Shown here in pieces: positions 14,693 through 23,953 of a stretch of 64,000 nucleotides of DNA. A program made the translations under genes and the position numbers. The notes below the pieces were generated by a model. That model had not been told where the DNA came from. It saw only the letters and a program-made list of their open reading frames with translations, and did no database searches. Position 1 is the first letter of the stretch. Each line of letters starts with the position of its first letter. Source of the DNA: Vampirovibrio chlorellavorus. GTDB lineage: Bacteria > Cyanobacteriota > Vampirovibrionia > Vampirovibrionales > Vampirovibrionaceae. The stretch spans positions 1 through 64,000 of the forward strand of contig CAIPMU010000016.1 in the NCBI GenBank assembly GCA_903866275.1, written 5' to 3'.

Positions 14693-15075
14693 GGCAAGCC
14701 TCCCGCTTCAACGGCTTCCGAGGAGGCCGCAACCACACCCCCTTGCTCCGCCCGACGAATTTGTTGCAGGTAGGGCTGCAACCCATCGGCCGGTCGACTG
14801 ATGCGCTGTGTGTATTCGCTGGCCATAATCTTCGGCCGCTCGGAGATTGCAGCTCCCCTCGTCGCCGAGGGAGGCAGAGTCACCTTCACGCTGGCCAGCC
14901 ATTCCTGATGGGTGGCCAGTGTCATCCGGCCGTTGGGAATGGTCTTGCGGAGCAGGTATTTAAACTTGCAGCGTTTGCAGCGCTTTTTATAATAAATCGC
15001 CGAATGCTCGGCAGAAATGCGCGTTTCCAGCGTCTTGAAAAACAGACTCTGGCAATGTTCGCATTGATACGACAT
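14689..15075 (-). CDS. Zinc-ribbon protein, first gene of the terL cassette, 128 aa
   Basis: Two CxxC pairs, CEHC at residues 4-7 and CKRC at 33-36, form a zinc ribbon, with basic residues between and after them (YYKKRCKRCKFKYLLRK), suited to DNA or RNA binding. The second half is less ordered and includes an acidic tail. It is translationally coupled to the next gene. Small zinc-ribbon proteins are common near phage packaging genes; no specific function is claimed. Confidence 0.6.
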   Translation of the reverse strand: MSYQCEHCQSLFFKTLETRISAEHSAIYYKKRCKRCKFKYLLRKTIPNGRMTLATHQEWLASVKVTLPPSATRGAAISERPKIMASEYTQRISRPADGLQPYLQQIRRAEQGGVVAASSEAVEAGGLP

Positions 15076-15345
15076 AACACACTGTCCCCTTCGATTGGAT
15101 GGATCACGATGGCTTGAGAAGCTGAAAAAGCAAGAGGCCTCGTCCGTCTCGAGCCAGTCGAGGCCTGAAATCAGGAAGTTAGAGTAAATAGGCAGTAGTT
15201 GAGCTTAGTATGCCTGTTTTTAAAATCAAAAAACAGCGAAGCAAATCAATGATTTTTCAGCCACACCCCAAAAGTCCCTACCCCAAGAAAACTACAACCG
15301 GGAAGACCCGTCACCACCCCCAGAACACTATTCAGCCGGGTCTGA

Positions 15346-16416
15346 CTATACGGACTGCTCCGCGCGGCACATTTCCAGATAGGTTAAGGTAAACACCAAG
15401 GTCCCCAACGGCAGCAACAGTAGCGTAATCGTGAGACCCACCACTGAATCCGTGATGCTCGGCCCTACCGTGAGGAGATCCACATGCAACAGCTTCAAGG
15501 GGGTGGTCACCTGCTGCAACACCCCGGCATTCTGCAGCAACTCTGAAGCATTCCCGGCCAGCACACCCGCCAGCCATTGATGCACGGCATCCAGCGGGGC
15601 CAAAACCCGAATCACCCGAAGCAGCTTCACCACCGGCACAACCAGCACAAAATTGGTACTCACAAACAACACAACCTGAAACAACAGGGTCAGCCAGGGA
15701 TGCCGGACAGCCAGACGTCCACTGCGCCAAAGCAGAGGCCACAACGACTCCCCCTGGCCTTCCAAAGCCACCACCTGAAACCCATAGGTCAGTAAAAACT
15801 GAAGTCCCAGCCAGACCAGGCCGAACAAACCGCCCGCCAAAAAGCCTACGATCATGAGTGCGATCGATACGCCCGGTGGAACCGCCAGAAGCGCGCCAAG
15901 CAGGGGCAAGCCCACCAACGGTAGCAGTGGCAAGGCGGGCAAGCAACACCACAGCACCAGCCATTCCGCCAGGAGCACTTTATTCTGACCCGCGTCAGGG
16001 CCAAACCAGTCGGCATACGCGGCCCTGAAATCGGGCGTCTCCCCGTCCACGAACTCCTGCACATTTCGACACAGGGACACCCAATGCACCAAATACTGCC
16101 AGCTTCCCCGAAAGAACAGAAACAGGCCGCCCCCACCAATGAGTAAAATCGCGATCACCACCAGACTGGGATGCGTCATGGCATAATCGACCTGTGCGGC
16201 CGAGGCCATCCAGGTTTCAAACCAAAGACTGCCCATCATGGCGATATAAATACCGACCAGCAATTGAGCCACCGCAGGGACCAAAGCCCAGGTAAACGAC
16301 AAACCCACCTCACGATACAGGACACCCGCCTGACACAGCAAATCGCCCCAACTCATGGACTCGCTGCCAGATTCGTCCTGAGCGGGTTTTGAGCATTCGT
16401 CCGATTGCTGCGTCAT
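15346..16416 (-). CDS. Polytopic membrane protein, 356 aa
   Basis: A polar N-terminus of about 35 residues is followed by six or so hydrophobic segments, at roughly 40-62, 85-107, 148-172, 180-212, 240-262 and 315-345, with soluble loops containing short charged patches (RNVQEFVDGETPDF). The pattern resembles DUF-type integral membrane proteins that share the glycerophosphodiester-phosphodiesterase membrane domain layout, but no family is claimed. The gene stands alone; a palindrome (AGGCCTCG/CGAGGCCT) at 15144-15174 lies downstream. Confidence 0.6.
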   Translation of the reverse strand: MTQQSDECSKPAQDESGSESMSWGDLLCQAGVLYREVGLSFTWALVPAVAQLLVGIYIAMMGSLWFETWMASAAQVDYAMTHPSLVVIAILLIGGGGLFLFFRGSWQYLVHWVSLCRNVQEFVDGETPDFRAAYADWFGPDAGQNKVLLAEWLVLWCCLPALPLLPLVGLPLLGALLAVPPGVSIALMIVGFLAGGLFGLVWLGLQFLLTYGFQVVALEGQGESLWPLLWRSGRLAVRHPWLTLLFQVVLFVSTNFVLVVPVVKLLRVIRVLAPLDAVHQWLAGVLAGNASELLQNAGVLQQVTTPLKLLHVDLLTVGPSITDSVVGLTITLLLLPLGTLVFTLTYLEMCRAEQSV

Positions 16417-17090
16417 GATTCAGGCGCTTCCTTATATAAACATCTGTCTATTTCCAAACAACCCAAAAAAAAGCCTTTAGGCCTACATGGAGCCCGTATT
16501 CCGCCCTTTTCCCCAAGCGCTGCCCAAGGGTCGACAGCACCGTTCACCGGGCGTGCACAGGGCTGCGTACAGTTCATTATATGCTGCCTGGGGGCCATAC
16601 GTTACAAAAAACATTCTCCCGCCCAAGCTCAAAATTTGGACAGGACGGTCGCCAAAACCAATGCCCACCGCTCTCAAAATCCCAACGATGCCCACAACAC
16701 CCACCCCGCTGTCCTACAACGAACAGAGGAGCAGAGGCCATTCTGGGTCGCGTTTTACAAAACCCTGAAAACACGCTTACCAGAATGAATTTCAGGGATT
16801 TCAGGAGCGTGTCCGCCTCCTGCCCGCAGTGGAGTTTACGGCCGTTGCTATTCAGTTTCCCCAACTCGCTCCGATACACCCATTGTGAGCCAACAAAGCC
16901 GTTGGCAAGCCCGGAACCGCAATGTTCGCATTGTTGTTCTGGTTGTTAGTTGGAAAAACAAGAGATAGATGTCCTCTACCAACGCATTTACAGCCGGTCC
17001 CGGCGTGTAAAGGCCTGGTTTGCGATGCGCGGAAAGGAATTCGACTCGCAAGCAATAGAGGGCTCAAGATGAAAAAGGAGCTTTCACAAT
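16417..17090. other. Long region before the first flagellin
   Basis: The part from 16851 is the flagellin promoter and leader. Between 16465 and 16590 a leftward TATAAT-like element (16576-16581), about 100 G+C-rich bases and a small hairpin with eight T (16465-16482) could mark a small RNA, but the stem is short. No protein gene is supported. Confidence 0.4.
16851..16877 (+). promoter_or_regulatory. Sigma-28-type promoter of flagellin 1
   Basis: TTCAGTTT, 11 bases, TCCGATAC matches the flagellar sigma-28 layout (TAAAGTTT-N11-GCCGATAA) apart from the first bases of the -35. It predicts a leader of about 205 bases. Confidence 0.6.
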
Positions 17091-17954
17091 ATGCCATTGA
17101 CCATCAATACCAACGTTATTTCACTGACGGCGCAACGATACCTGGGCACCAATAGTGCCTCGCTGCAAAAGACCATGGAAAAGTTGTCGTCCGGCTACCG
17201 GATCAACCACGCCGGGGACGATGCAGCAGGCTTGCAGTTATCCGAAAACCTGCGGGCCCAGATTCGCGGTTCTCAAAAAGCACTGGCCAACACGCAGGAC
17301 GGCATCAACGTGCTGAACCTGGCGGATGGCGCATTACAAACCGTAACCGATAACCTGCAACGGGCTCGGGAACTCGCGGTACAAGCATCGAACGATACCT
17401 ACAATACCTCCCAGCGTAGCGCGATGGAAGTTGAGATGACCCAACTGCTTGCCGATATTGACCGTATCTCTTCCGCCACCAAGTTTGACGGCGTGGATCT
17501 GTTATCCAGCAGTTCACCGGCCAACTTCATCCTGCAAATTGGCGCCAACAACGTCGCCGGGGTTGACACCATCGACGTGGCTTCCGCACTGGGGGATTCC
17601 ACGGCCACCACGCTGGGGGTTGCTTCCTGGAACGGTACCAACATTACCAACCCCATCGACAGCGGTGCCAACGCCCGTTCATTCCTGACGGAAGTGGATG
17701 CGGCCCTGACTGCCCTGAACACCAAGCGCGGCAACCTGGGTGCCTTCGTCAACCGACTGGAAGGAGCCGTGAATAACCTGTCGATGGGCGTTGAAAACCT
17801 GTCGGCCTCCGAATCCAGAATCCGGAACGTGGATGTGGCGGCAGAATCTGCCAACCTGACCCGCAACCAGATTCTGCAGCAGGCCTCAACCACCATCTTG
17901 TCACAGGCCAACCAGACGCCGCAGCTGGCGCTGCAACTCCTCAAAGGCGGTTAA
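17091..17954 (+). CDS. fliC: Flagellin 1, 287 aa
   Basis: A short flagellin with complete conserved ends: the N-terminal D0/D1 (PLTINTNVISLTAQRYLG, LSSGYRINHAGDDAAGLQLSE, RELAVQASNDT) and C-terminal D1/D0 (ASESRIRNVDVAAESANLTR, LSQANQTPQLALQLLK). The middle region, about residues 130-200, is short and variable, so the filament surface would be simple. It is the most diverged of the four copies and has a Gly-Gly tail. AAGGAG precedes the ATG. A terminator follows at 18080. Confidence 0.95.
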   Translation: MPLTINTNVISLTAQRYLGTNSASLQKTMEKLSSGYRINHAGDDAAGLQLSENLRAQIRGSQKALANTQDGINVLNLADGALQTVTDNLQRARELAVQASNDTYNTSQRSAMEVEMTQLLADIDRISSATKFDGVDLLSSSSPANFILQIGANNVAGVDTIDVASALGDSTATTLGVASWNGTNITNPIDSGANARSFLTEVDAALTALNTKRGNLGAFVNRLEGAVNNLSMGVENLSASESRIRNVDVAAESANLTRNQILQQASTTILSQANQTPQLALQLLKGG

Positions 17955-18079
17955 ACAGAGCGCGTGACCCCGCGCCCGGCTTAACCCGACTATTTCCCTT
18001 GACCTTTAGTATTCTCAACGTTGTTTATCATATTTCCCAAAACCATTACCACTCTGTTATGGCTTTGTTTTTCCAACTT

Positions 18080-18112
18080 GGGGCTCGGACTTTAAAGACC
18101 GGGCCCCTTTCT
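18080..18112 (+). terminator. Rho-independent terminator of flagellin 1
   Basis: GGGGCTCGG (18080-18088) pairs with CCGGGCCCC (18099-18107) with one wobble, followed by TTTCTTT. Confidence 0.7.
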
Positions 18113-18438
18113 TTATGGAAGCCACCACACTCAAACCCGACAGGCTTGCCCAGGTTCAGCCGCAAGGCCCCTCCGTGGCCCACAGCAGGCAGGCCCGTCG
18201 TGAAAATGGTTGACACCCCGACTTGAAGTTTTAAACTGATAACCACATGAATCCAGACTTATCAATTGTTTTCATTCCCAATCAAAGTGTTAGATCAATC
18301 TCGCATGAACACCACACCCACCTTCACCGCATTACTATCCTATCGCATGATGATGTGTCCTATTACCCCGATGGGGGATAGGCCAAAATGCTGTGAGACC
18401 CGTTAGAGCGTTCATCTCCAACCCAATGACCAGCATTA

Positions 18439-18476
18439 CCGCCGACCTCCACTAGCACAAAGGTCGGCGGTTTTTT
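18439..18476 (+). terminator. Terminator in the leader of the 575-aa gene
   Basis: CCGCCGACCT and AGGTCGGCGG form a perfect 10-bp stem with a 12-base loop and six T. It ends 33 bases before the ATG at 18509, so it either closes a small RNA or acts as an attenuator. Confidence 0.8.
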
Positions 18477-18508
18477 GTTAATACCACATACAAGGAGCCT
18501 ATCCCGTC

Positions 18509-20236
18509 ATGAAGTTACTCAGTCAAAATCCGGCCCCGGCCCTGCTGACCGGGCATTCCCCGCCCCAGGGCGGTCAACTGCCCACTTTACAGACTAACGC
18601 CTCCCAGGCAACGCCAGCTCAATCCTCTAAAACAACGGCCAACGCGCCAAGATTCCAGGGCTTACCAGAAAATGCCCTTTCACAGTTCATCTCCGATACA
18701 CTCGGGGTATGGGCACCCAAAGTCCCACTGACCCGAAGCAAAACCCAATTTTTTGAAGACGCCTTCCTCGAACTCGTGGAAGATGGCGCATTTTATTTCA
18801 CCTTACCCGTGGTGGGACCTCTGCTGGGTGGACTGCTCAATAAAGTCGTCACCCAGAATCAGGCATTTAAACAATGGGGCGAAAGCGCTGAAATCCAGCG
18901 GCTTAAAAAAGAGCTGAACGTAAAGCCCCCGGAATCTCCGGAGTGGTTTAAAAAGCTGAAAACCAAAATAGGCATCAACACCACCCCAGACCCGCACGAA
19001 ATCAAGTGGCTCGTCGGCACGCCTTTACGAAAAGTCACCGCCAAAGTGCGGGAAATGAATTTGAAGTCAGCCGGGAATGCGCATTTCGATGAAGCCCTGC
19101 TTCGTCCTCTGATTGCGACCAAACTGGGCGCATTACTTGGCACGGTGGCCGTAGCCGCTGGCTTTGAGTACATGATCCAGCACACCAAGAACGTCATCAC
19201 CGCCAAACAGTTTAAAACCAAGAACTTTGCCGCCGTCGCCGGCCTGGAGTCCGGCAAGGCCCACACCACTCAAGGACAGACCGATCCGGTGGAAAAAGCC
19301 CGCAAACGCAGCAAGCAGGTGGGTCTTTTTGTACTGGGCTCGCTGGGATTAGCCGCAATCGCCCCCCAAGCGGTACTGCATAACCAGGGGATAGCCAACG
19401 CGGCCAAAAAATTTCTGCATGTGGCGGATTTCGACAAAGGGTTTGATATTTCCAAACCCGCCCTGGCTTTCCTGATTGGCACCGGGGTCGTCAGCTATGT
19501 CGACGCGGCCCGCGACTCGCTGGAACGCAAGGAAACCGCCACCCGACTGGCCGTCGTGGCCCCCTACCTGATGTTTGGCAAGGAAATTGCCGGTTACACC
19601 ATGGCCAAATTCATGGATACATTTAATACGGTGGACGTGGGAAACAAAACCAAGCGCCCTCTGAAAGATTTTGTGCCTTTTACCAATGGAAAAAATCCCA
19701 TTACCCAGGCACTGGATTACAAAAATACCTTCCTCGATATGAACGTTCGCAAAAATACAGAGACGCTGGTTGAAGAACTCGAAAAATCCAAGGTTTTGGC
19801 CGAATATGCCAATAACCCGGCATTGGTCGCCAAAATCCGGGCTGCCGTCATTGGCTCACACGCCAAACTGGAGAATTATTCTTACTTATTAAGCGCGCTG
19901 GTTTGCGGCCTGGGCATTAACTGGATTGTCTACAAGCAAACCCAAAAACGCTACCAGCTTCAGCAGGCGGAACACCAAAACGACTCAAAACCCGCAGCGA
20001 GCTTGCCAACCGCGCCCAGCCAAACCGCCGGGCTTCAAGTCCCAGGACCGGCCTCACTCAAACCCGCCAGCATCCTGCCCACTGCGGCACAACCCTTTGC
20101 CGCCTTTAGCGGACATCCGGCAGGCGCGGCAGCGAACCCCAGTTGGCCTGCCTCGTGGCCAACCTTAACGCCCGCCAGCCCATTCGCCTTGCCGCTCCCC
20201 ACAAATAGAACCATGATACCCGGCTCTCTGGGCTGA
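18509..20236 (+). CDS. Large hypothetical protein with hydrophobic segments, 575 aa
   Basis: The N-terminal 60 residues are Pro/Thr/Gln-rich and look disordered, ending in PRFQGLPENALS. The body (65-490) contains several hydrophobic stretches, notably near residues 95-112, 205-225, 270-295, 325-340, 350-372 and 455-475, separated by basic helical segments. The C-terminal 80 residues are again Pro/Ala-rich. AAGGAG precedes the ATG. Proteins built this way seem specific to the lineage; no family is claimed. It sits inside the flagellin cluster but has no sigma-28 promoter that I could see. Confidence 0.65.
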   Translation: MKLLSQNPAPALLTGHSPPQGGQLPTLQTNASQATPAQSSKTTANAPRFQGLPENALSQFISDTLGVWAPKVPLTRSKTQFFEDAFLELVEDGAFYFTLPVVGPLLGGLLNKVVTQNQAFKQWGESAEIQRLKKELNVKPPESPEWFKKLKTKIGINTTPDPHEIKWLVGTPLRKVTAKVREMNLKSAGNAHFDEALLRPLIATKLGALLGTVAVAAGFEYMIQHTKNVITAKQFKTKNFAAVAGLESGKAHTTQGQTDPVEKARKRSKQVGLFVLGSLGLAAIAPQAVLHNQGIANAAKKFLHVADFDKGFDISKPALAFLIGTGVVSYVDAARDSLERKETATRLAVVAPYLMFGKEIAGYTMAKFMDTFNTVDVGNKTKRPLKDFVPFTNGKNPITQALDYKNTFLDMNVRKNTETLVEELEKSKVLAEYANNPALVAKIRAAVIGSHAKLENYSYLLSALVCGLGINWIVYKQTQKRYQLQQAEHQNDSKPAASLPTAPSQTAGLQVPGPASLKPASILPTAAQPFAAFSGHPAGAAANPSWPASWPTLTPASPFALPLPTNRTMIPGSLG

Positions 20237-20697
20237 AGCAGGGCAGATGCTCCAGCATGCCCGACGCGCTGATGCTGGCGCTGTTCTACCCGAATTTTCA
20301 ATAACGATTTTGCCTCCTCCTCTGAGGTAAACAGTCTGCATATTTTGATCGTCGTACACTCCACCCAACGGTTGAGCGTCACTGATTACAGAAATTGTAA
20401 ACAAATTTTAACAATCGAAACCTCAGACCCTGAGCGGATTACACGCATTCTTCCATATTCTTTTTATATATTTTTTATTTTCACCCTAAAGTTTCTCACT
20501 ACTCCGTCGATACGAGTTTCAAGTCATCTGATCCATCAACCGATGGACCCGATGATCCACTTACTCACACGAATCACACACGAGACGGAGTGCCCCCCAA
20601 AGCAAAGGCAAGGGTAAGCCAACGCACAGCAGGCAATGGACGCCGGTGGTGCCTGGTTGATGGTCACGCGTCTCGCTAACGGAATAGGAGAACGACA
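20237..20697. other. Leader region of flagellin 2
   Basis: It holds an AT-rich tract (20450-20480), the sigma-28 promoter and a 180-base leader with complementary CGAGACG (20581-20587) and CGTCTCG (20669-20675), which could close most of the leader into one fold. No gene seen. Confidence 0.5.
20487..20513 (+). promoter_or_regulatory. Sigma-28 promoter of flagellin 2
   Basis: TAAAGTTT, 11 bases, GTCGATAC: a near-consensus flagellar promoter. The predicted leader is about 180 bases. Confidence 0.85.
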
Positions 20698-21537
20698 ATG
20701 CCATTAACAGTGAATACAAACATTGCGTCACTCAACGCGCAACGTTACTTGTCCATGAACACAGCAAACCTGCAAAAAAGCATGGAAAGACTGGCTTCCG
20801 GCTACCGCATCAACCACGCACAGGATGATGCCGCGGGTCTGGGCTTGTCTGAAAGCCTGAGATCACAAATCCGGGGCAGCCAAAAAGCGCTGGATAACAC
20901 GCAGGACGGTATCAACGTGATGAACATCGCCGACGGTGCGATGCAAACCATCACTGACAACCTGCAACGGATGCGGGAACTGGCCGTGCAGGCATCGAAC
21001 GATACCTACAGCACCACCCAACGGACTTCGATGCAAACCGAATTTGACCAGTTGGCTTCCGGGATCACCCAGATTGCCAAAGCGGTCGACTTCAACGGCA
21101 TCAAGCTGCTGGATGGTACGTCCACTATCACCAGCCTGCAAATTGGGGCCAACACCACGGCAAACGTGGATGACTTCGATGTATCCAGCCTGTTCTCGGA
21201 TACCACGGCAGGGGCCAGCGGTTTGAACATTTCAGCTCAAACCCTATCCAGTCACGCCAACGCACAAAACGCCATTACAGCATTGGATACTGCGATCACC
21301 ACTGTCAACACCAATCGCGGTAACCTGGGTGCTTCGGTGAACCGTCTGGAATCCACCGCCAGCAACCTTGCAACCATGAAAGAAAACACGTCAGCTTCCG
21401 AATCCCGCATCCGCAACGTGGACGTGGCTTCAGAATCGGCGATACTGACTAAAAACAACATTCTGCAACAGGCGGCTGCAGCAATGTTGGCCCAGGCGAA
21501 CCAATCGCCATCGCTCGCACTCCAGCTACTCAAGTAA
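20698..21537 (+). CDS. fliC: Flagellin 2, 279 aa
   Basis: It has the complete N- and C-terminal D0/D1 domains (PLTVNTNIASLNAQRYLS, LASGYRINHAQDDAAGLGLSE, RELAVQASND; SASESRIRNVDVASES, LAQANQSPSLALQLLK) with a short centre, residues 140-190. It is very similar to flagellins 3 and 4; changes cluster in the centre. AGGAG stands before the ATG. The monocistronic unit has its own promoter and terminator, so the copies can be dosed independently. Confidence 0.96.
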   Translation: MPLTVNTNIASLNAQRYLSMNTANLQKSMERLASGYRINHAQDDAAGLGLSESLRSQIRGSQKALDNTQDGINVMNIADGAMQTITDNLQRMRELAVQASNDTYSTTQRTSMQTEFDQLASGITQIAKAVDFNGIKLLDGTSTITSLQIGANTTANVDDFDVSSLFSDTTAGASGLNISAQTLSSHANAQNAITALDTAITTVNTNRGNLGASVNRLESTASNLATMKENTSASESRIRNVDVASESAILTKNNILQQAAAAMLAQANQSPSLALQLLK

Positions 21538-21596
21538 TCTTAAAAAGTACTGGATTGAGAATGGTCTTGGTACCGTAGGGCTTCATCAATGGTGAT

Positions 21597-21635
21597 GCGC
21601 CGGGAGGCAAAACGTCCTCCCGGCGCTTACTTTTT
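21597..21635 (+). terminator. Rho-independent terminator of flagellin 2
   Basis: GCGCCGGGAGG (21597-21607) pairs perfectly with CCTCCCGGCGC (21616-21626), followed by TTACTTTTT. Confidence 0.85.
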
Positions 21636-21833
21636 CAGTCACCGTTGCAATGACCTGGTCAATACTCCCGTTTCCGGAGTAGACCAAAAACATCAGCTCA
21701 CCCCTGCGAACGCCCATAGAGTAAGGGAGGGCAAAGCGCACCCGAAATCCTGAAATTACTCACCTCACAAGCATTTTCAGGAATTCAATCCAAAACGCGA
21801 CTCCTCCTCGCAGGGGAGATTGACAAAAATTTC

Positions 21834-21861
21834 TAAAGTTTCTGGCTTACCCTCCCGATAC
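21834..21861 (+). promoter_or_regulatory. Sigma-28 promoter of flagellin 3
   Basis: TAAAGTTT, 12 bases, CCCGATAC. The start codon lies about 365 bases downstream. Confidence 0.8.
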
Positions 21862-22108
21862 GAGAAACATAAGCAGTTCTACAGCATGAAACGGAGACTG
21901 ACAAACACACCCTTAAACCCCGGATTGAACCTTTTCCCTTCACCTGATTCACTTAACGTTCTATTCACTTTCACCTGTTTAACGAACAACTGATGACTGT
22001 TTTCACCTTGCAGCATCACCGCCACATTCACCAACCCTGGTCAGGGTAATGATTACCCCATTAACCTGACCCATCATTCAATGTCTGCGACCCATTGGCT
22101 TGGGACGC

Positions 22109-22141
22109 CTGTCAACACGCGCCGTTACCGCGTGTTGACAG
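22109..22141. promoter_or_regulatory. Perfect hairpin in the flagellin 3 leader
   Basis: CTGTCAACACGCG and CGCGTGTTGACAG form a 13-bp perfect inverted repeat with a 7-base loop, about 92 bases before the ATG. It has no T run. It could be an RNA stem or a DNA operator. Confidence 0.55.
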
Positions 22142-22233
22142 ATATGCGAATGATCTCAGCCCGCCCTTTGAATCCACACAGCCTTGATAACGATTGCACC
22201 CCCTAATTAATAACAGAAGAAGGAGTTCCTCTT

Positions 22234-23073
22234 ATGCCACTCACAGTGAATACCAACATCGCGTCCCTCAACGCCCAGCGCCACTTGTCCATGAATACCT
22301 CTGCACTGCAGAAAAGCATGGAAAAACTGGCATCCGGCTACCGCATCAACCACGCCCAGGATGACGCCGCCGGCCTGGGCTTGTCCGAAAGTCTGAGATC
22401 TCAGATCCGGGGCAGCCAAAAAGCACTGGATAATACCCAGGACGGTATCAACGTGATGAACATTGCCGACGGCGCCATGCAAACCATCACCGATAACCTG
22501 CAACGGATGCGGGAACTGGCCGTGCAAGCCGCCAACGATACCTACAGCGCCACTCAACGGACTTCGATGCAAACCGAATTCGATCAATTGGCTTCCGGGA
22601 TTACCCAGATTGCCAGCGCGGTAGACTTCAACGGCATCAAGCTACTGAACGGGACCTCAACCATTGCCAGCCTGCAAATTGGCTCCAACACATCGGCCAA
22701 CGTAGATGACTTCGATGTCTCCGGTTTATTTGTTGATACCACCGCTGGTGCTTCGGGCTTAAACGTAGCAGCCGAAACCCTGTCCAGCCACGCCAACGCA
22801 CAAAACGCCATTACGGCCATCGATACCGCCATCACGACGCTCAATACCAATCGCGGTAACCTGGGTGCCTCGGTCAACCGACTGGAAGCCACTGCTACCA
22901 ACCTGGCCACCATGAAAGAAAACACGTCCGCCTCCGAAGCACGCATTCGCAACGTGGATGTCGCTGCGGAATCGGCCGATCTGACCAAGAACAACATTCT
23001 GCAACAGGCAGCGGCGGCCATGCTGGCTCAGGCCAACCAGGGCCCCTCTCTGGCACTGCAACTGCTGAAATAA
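22234..23073 (+). CDS. fliC: Flagellin 3, 279 aa
   Basis: Same length and architecture as flagellins 2 and 4, with all conserved end motifs. Differences include Ala for Ser in RELAVQAAND and SASEARIRNVDVAAESADLTK, and a few changes in the short centre. The ribosome site GAAGAAGGAGTTCC is shared with flagellin 4, which points to a recent duplication. It has its own promoter and a terminator at 23126. Confidence 0.96.
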   Translation: MPLTVNTNIASLNAQRHLSMNTSALQKSMEKLASGYRINHAQDDAAGLGLSESLRSQIRGSQKALDNTQDGINVMNIADGAMQTITDNLQRMRELAVQAANDTYSATQRTSMQTEFDQLASGITQIASAVDFNGIKLLNGTSTIASLQIGSNTSANVDDFDVSGLFVDTTAGASGLNVAAETLSSHANAQNAITAIDTAITTLNTNRGNLGASVNRLEATATNLATMKENTSASEARIRNVDVAAESADLTKNNILQQAAAAMLAQANQGPSLALQLLK

Positions 23074-23125
23074 TCAGCCCACTGAATTCATTCTAATCCT
23101 GTTAATCGGTACAATCGGATTACCC

Positions 23126-23161
23126 AAAGAGGCTTCGGGTAACGGCCCGAAGCCTCTTTTT
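23126..23161 (+). terminator. Rho-independent terminator of flagellin 3
   Basis: AGAGGCTTCGGG (23128-23139) pairs perfectly with CCCGAAGCCTCT (23146-23157), followed by T. Confidence 0.9.
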
Positions 23162-23704
23162 CTCTTTCACGCCAGCGCCCTAAAAACAACACGTGGCCAC
23201 CCATTCAACGCACCAATCACCTTCCAACCCAACACAACACTATGAATTAGGTCTATTTAACAAACACTCAGGACAGCCTTTTTTAAGCCTTGCAAATGAT
23301 CCTGGCATTGCACAGACAGCCCCGTGACAGCCTCAATGTTCTGCCAGTTCAAAAATAGCCCTGTTCAACATAGATCCAGGCGAATTTATTCCTCATGGCT
23401 GGGACATCACCAATACAGCCCAGTCTATTGATCCAAACACAAAACCTGGCAGGCCTCCCAAAGTACAACCAGGACATCGATTGTTCTCCAGTTTACCCCC
23501 CTTTCCTTCCGCCAAGAAGGATCCTCAATTTAATCTACCCCCTATGGTGTAGCGTTCAAGCCAAGCACTCCCCCCAATCCACCATTTTTCAAATTAAGAC
23601 TAGCAATCCTGAAAACAATCTAGAACCAAGCTTTTCCCACCAATTAACACCACCATGTTCTCCCTCCACTGGTCCTCCATTCAGAGGAGGTTTGCGAAAT
23701 AAAT

Positions 23705-23732
23705 TAAAGTTTTTCGTCTACCTCACCGATAC
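23705..23732 (+). promoter_or_regulatory. Sigma-28 promoter of flagellin 4
   Basis: TAAAGTTT, 12 bases, ACCGATAC; the ATG is about 215 bases downstream of the predicted start. Confidence 0.8.
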
Positions 23733-23953
23733 GAAAAATATAAAGCAAAGCAAACAGTTCACACCAACAGTATAACCATCCCTGATTAGTAAGACCAATC
23801 CTGTAATCACCACGAAGTCCATCACACGAAAACCCAACTGTACACAATGATTATCCGGTCCGCCGCAAGCGAAGCCGGAAGCTTCTGAGGCGTGGGTAGG
23901 GCCCACGAACAGGAAGTTGTCCATTTTAAAAAAAGAAGAAGGAGTTCCCTACT

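Larger units (their letters stand above)
17955..18508. other. Region between flagellin 1 and the 575-aa gene
   Basis: It contains the flagellin 1 terminator (18080-18112), a candidate TTGACA element at 18211, a hairpin around 18358-18381 (CCTAT..CCCC / GGGG..ATAGG) and a strong terminator at 18439-18476 just upstream of the next gene. A possible 33-codon frame at 18305 has no ribosome site. Confidence 0.5.
21538..22233. other. Long leader region of flagellin 3
   Basis: It contains the flagellin 2 terminator, the sigma-28 promoter at 21834 and a leader of about 365 bases with a 13-bp perfect hairpin at 22109-22141. No gene seen. Confidence 0.5.
23074..23953. other. Longest gap in the flagellin cluster
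   Basis: It holds the flagellin 3 terminator, about 540 bases with no supported gene, the sigma-28 promoter of flagellin 4 and its 215-base leader, which includes the small hairpin CGTGGG-TAGGG-CCCACG near 23892-23908. Confidence 0.5.

Noticed and set aside
16405-16879. Several frames on both strands upstream of flagellin 1
   Set aside because: They overlap one another, lack ribosome sites and have Cys/Trp-rich random-like composition.
23395-23775. 126-codon frame before flagellin 4
   Set aside because: It overlaps the sigma-28 promoter, has no ribosome site and is low-complexity Pro/Ser sequence.
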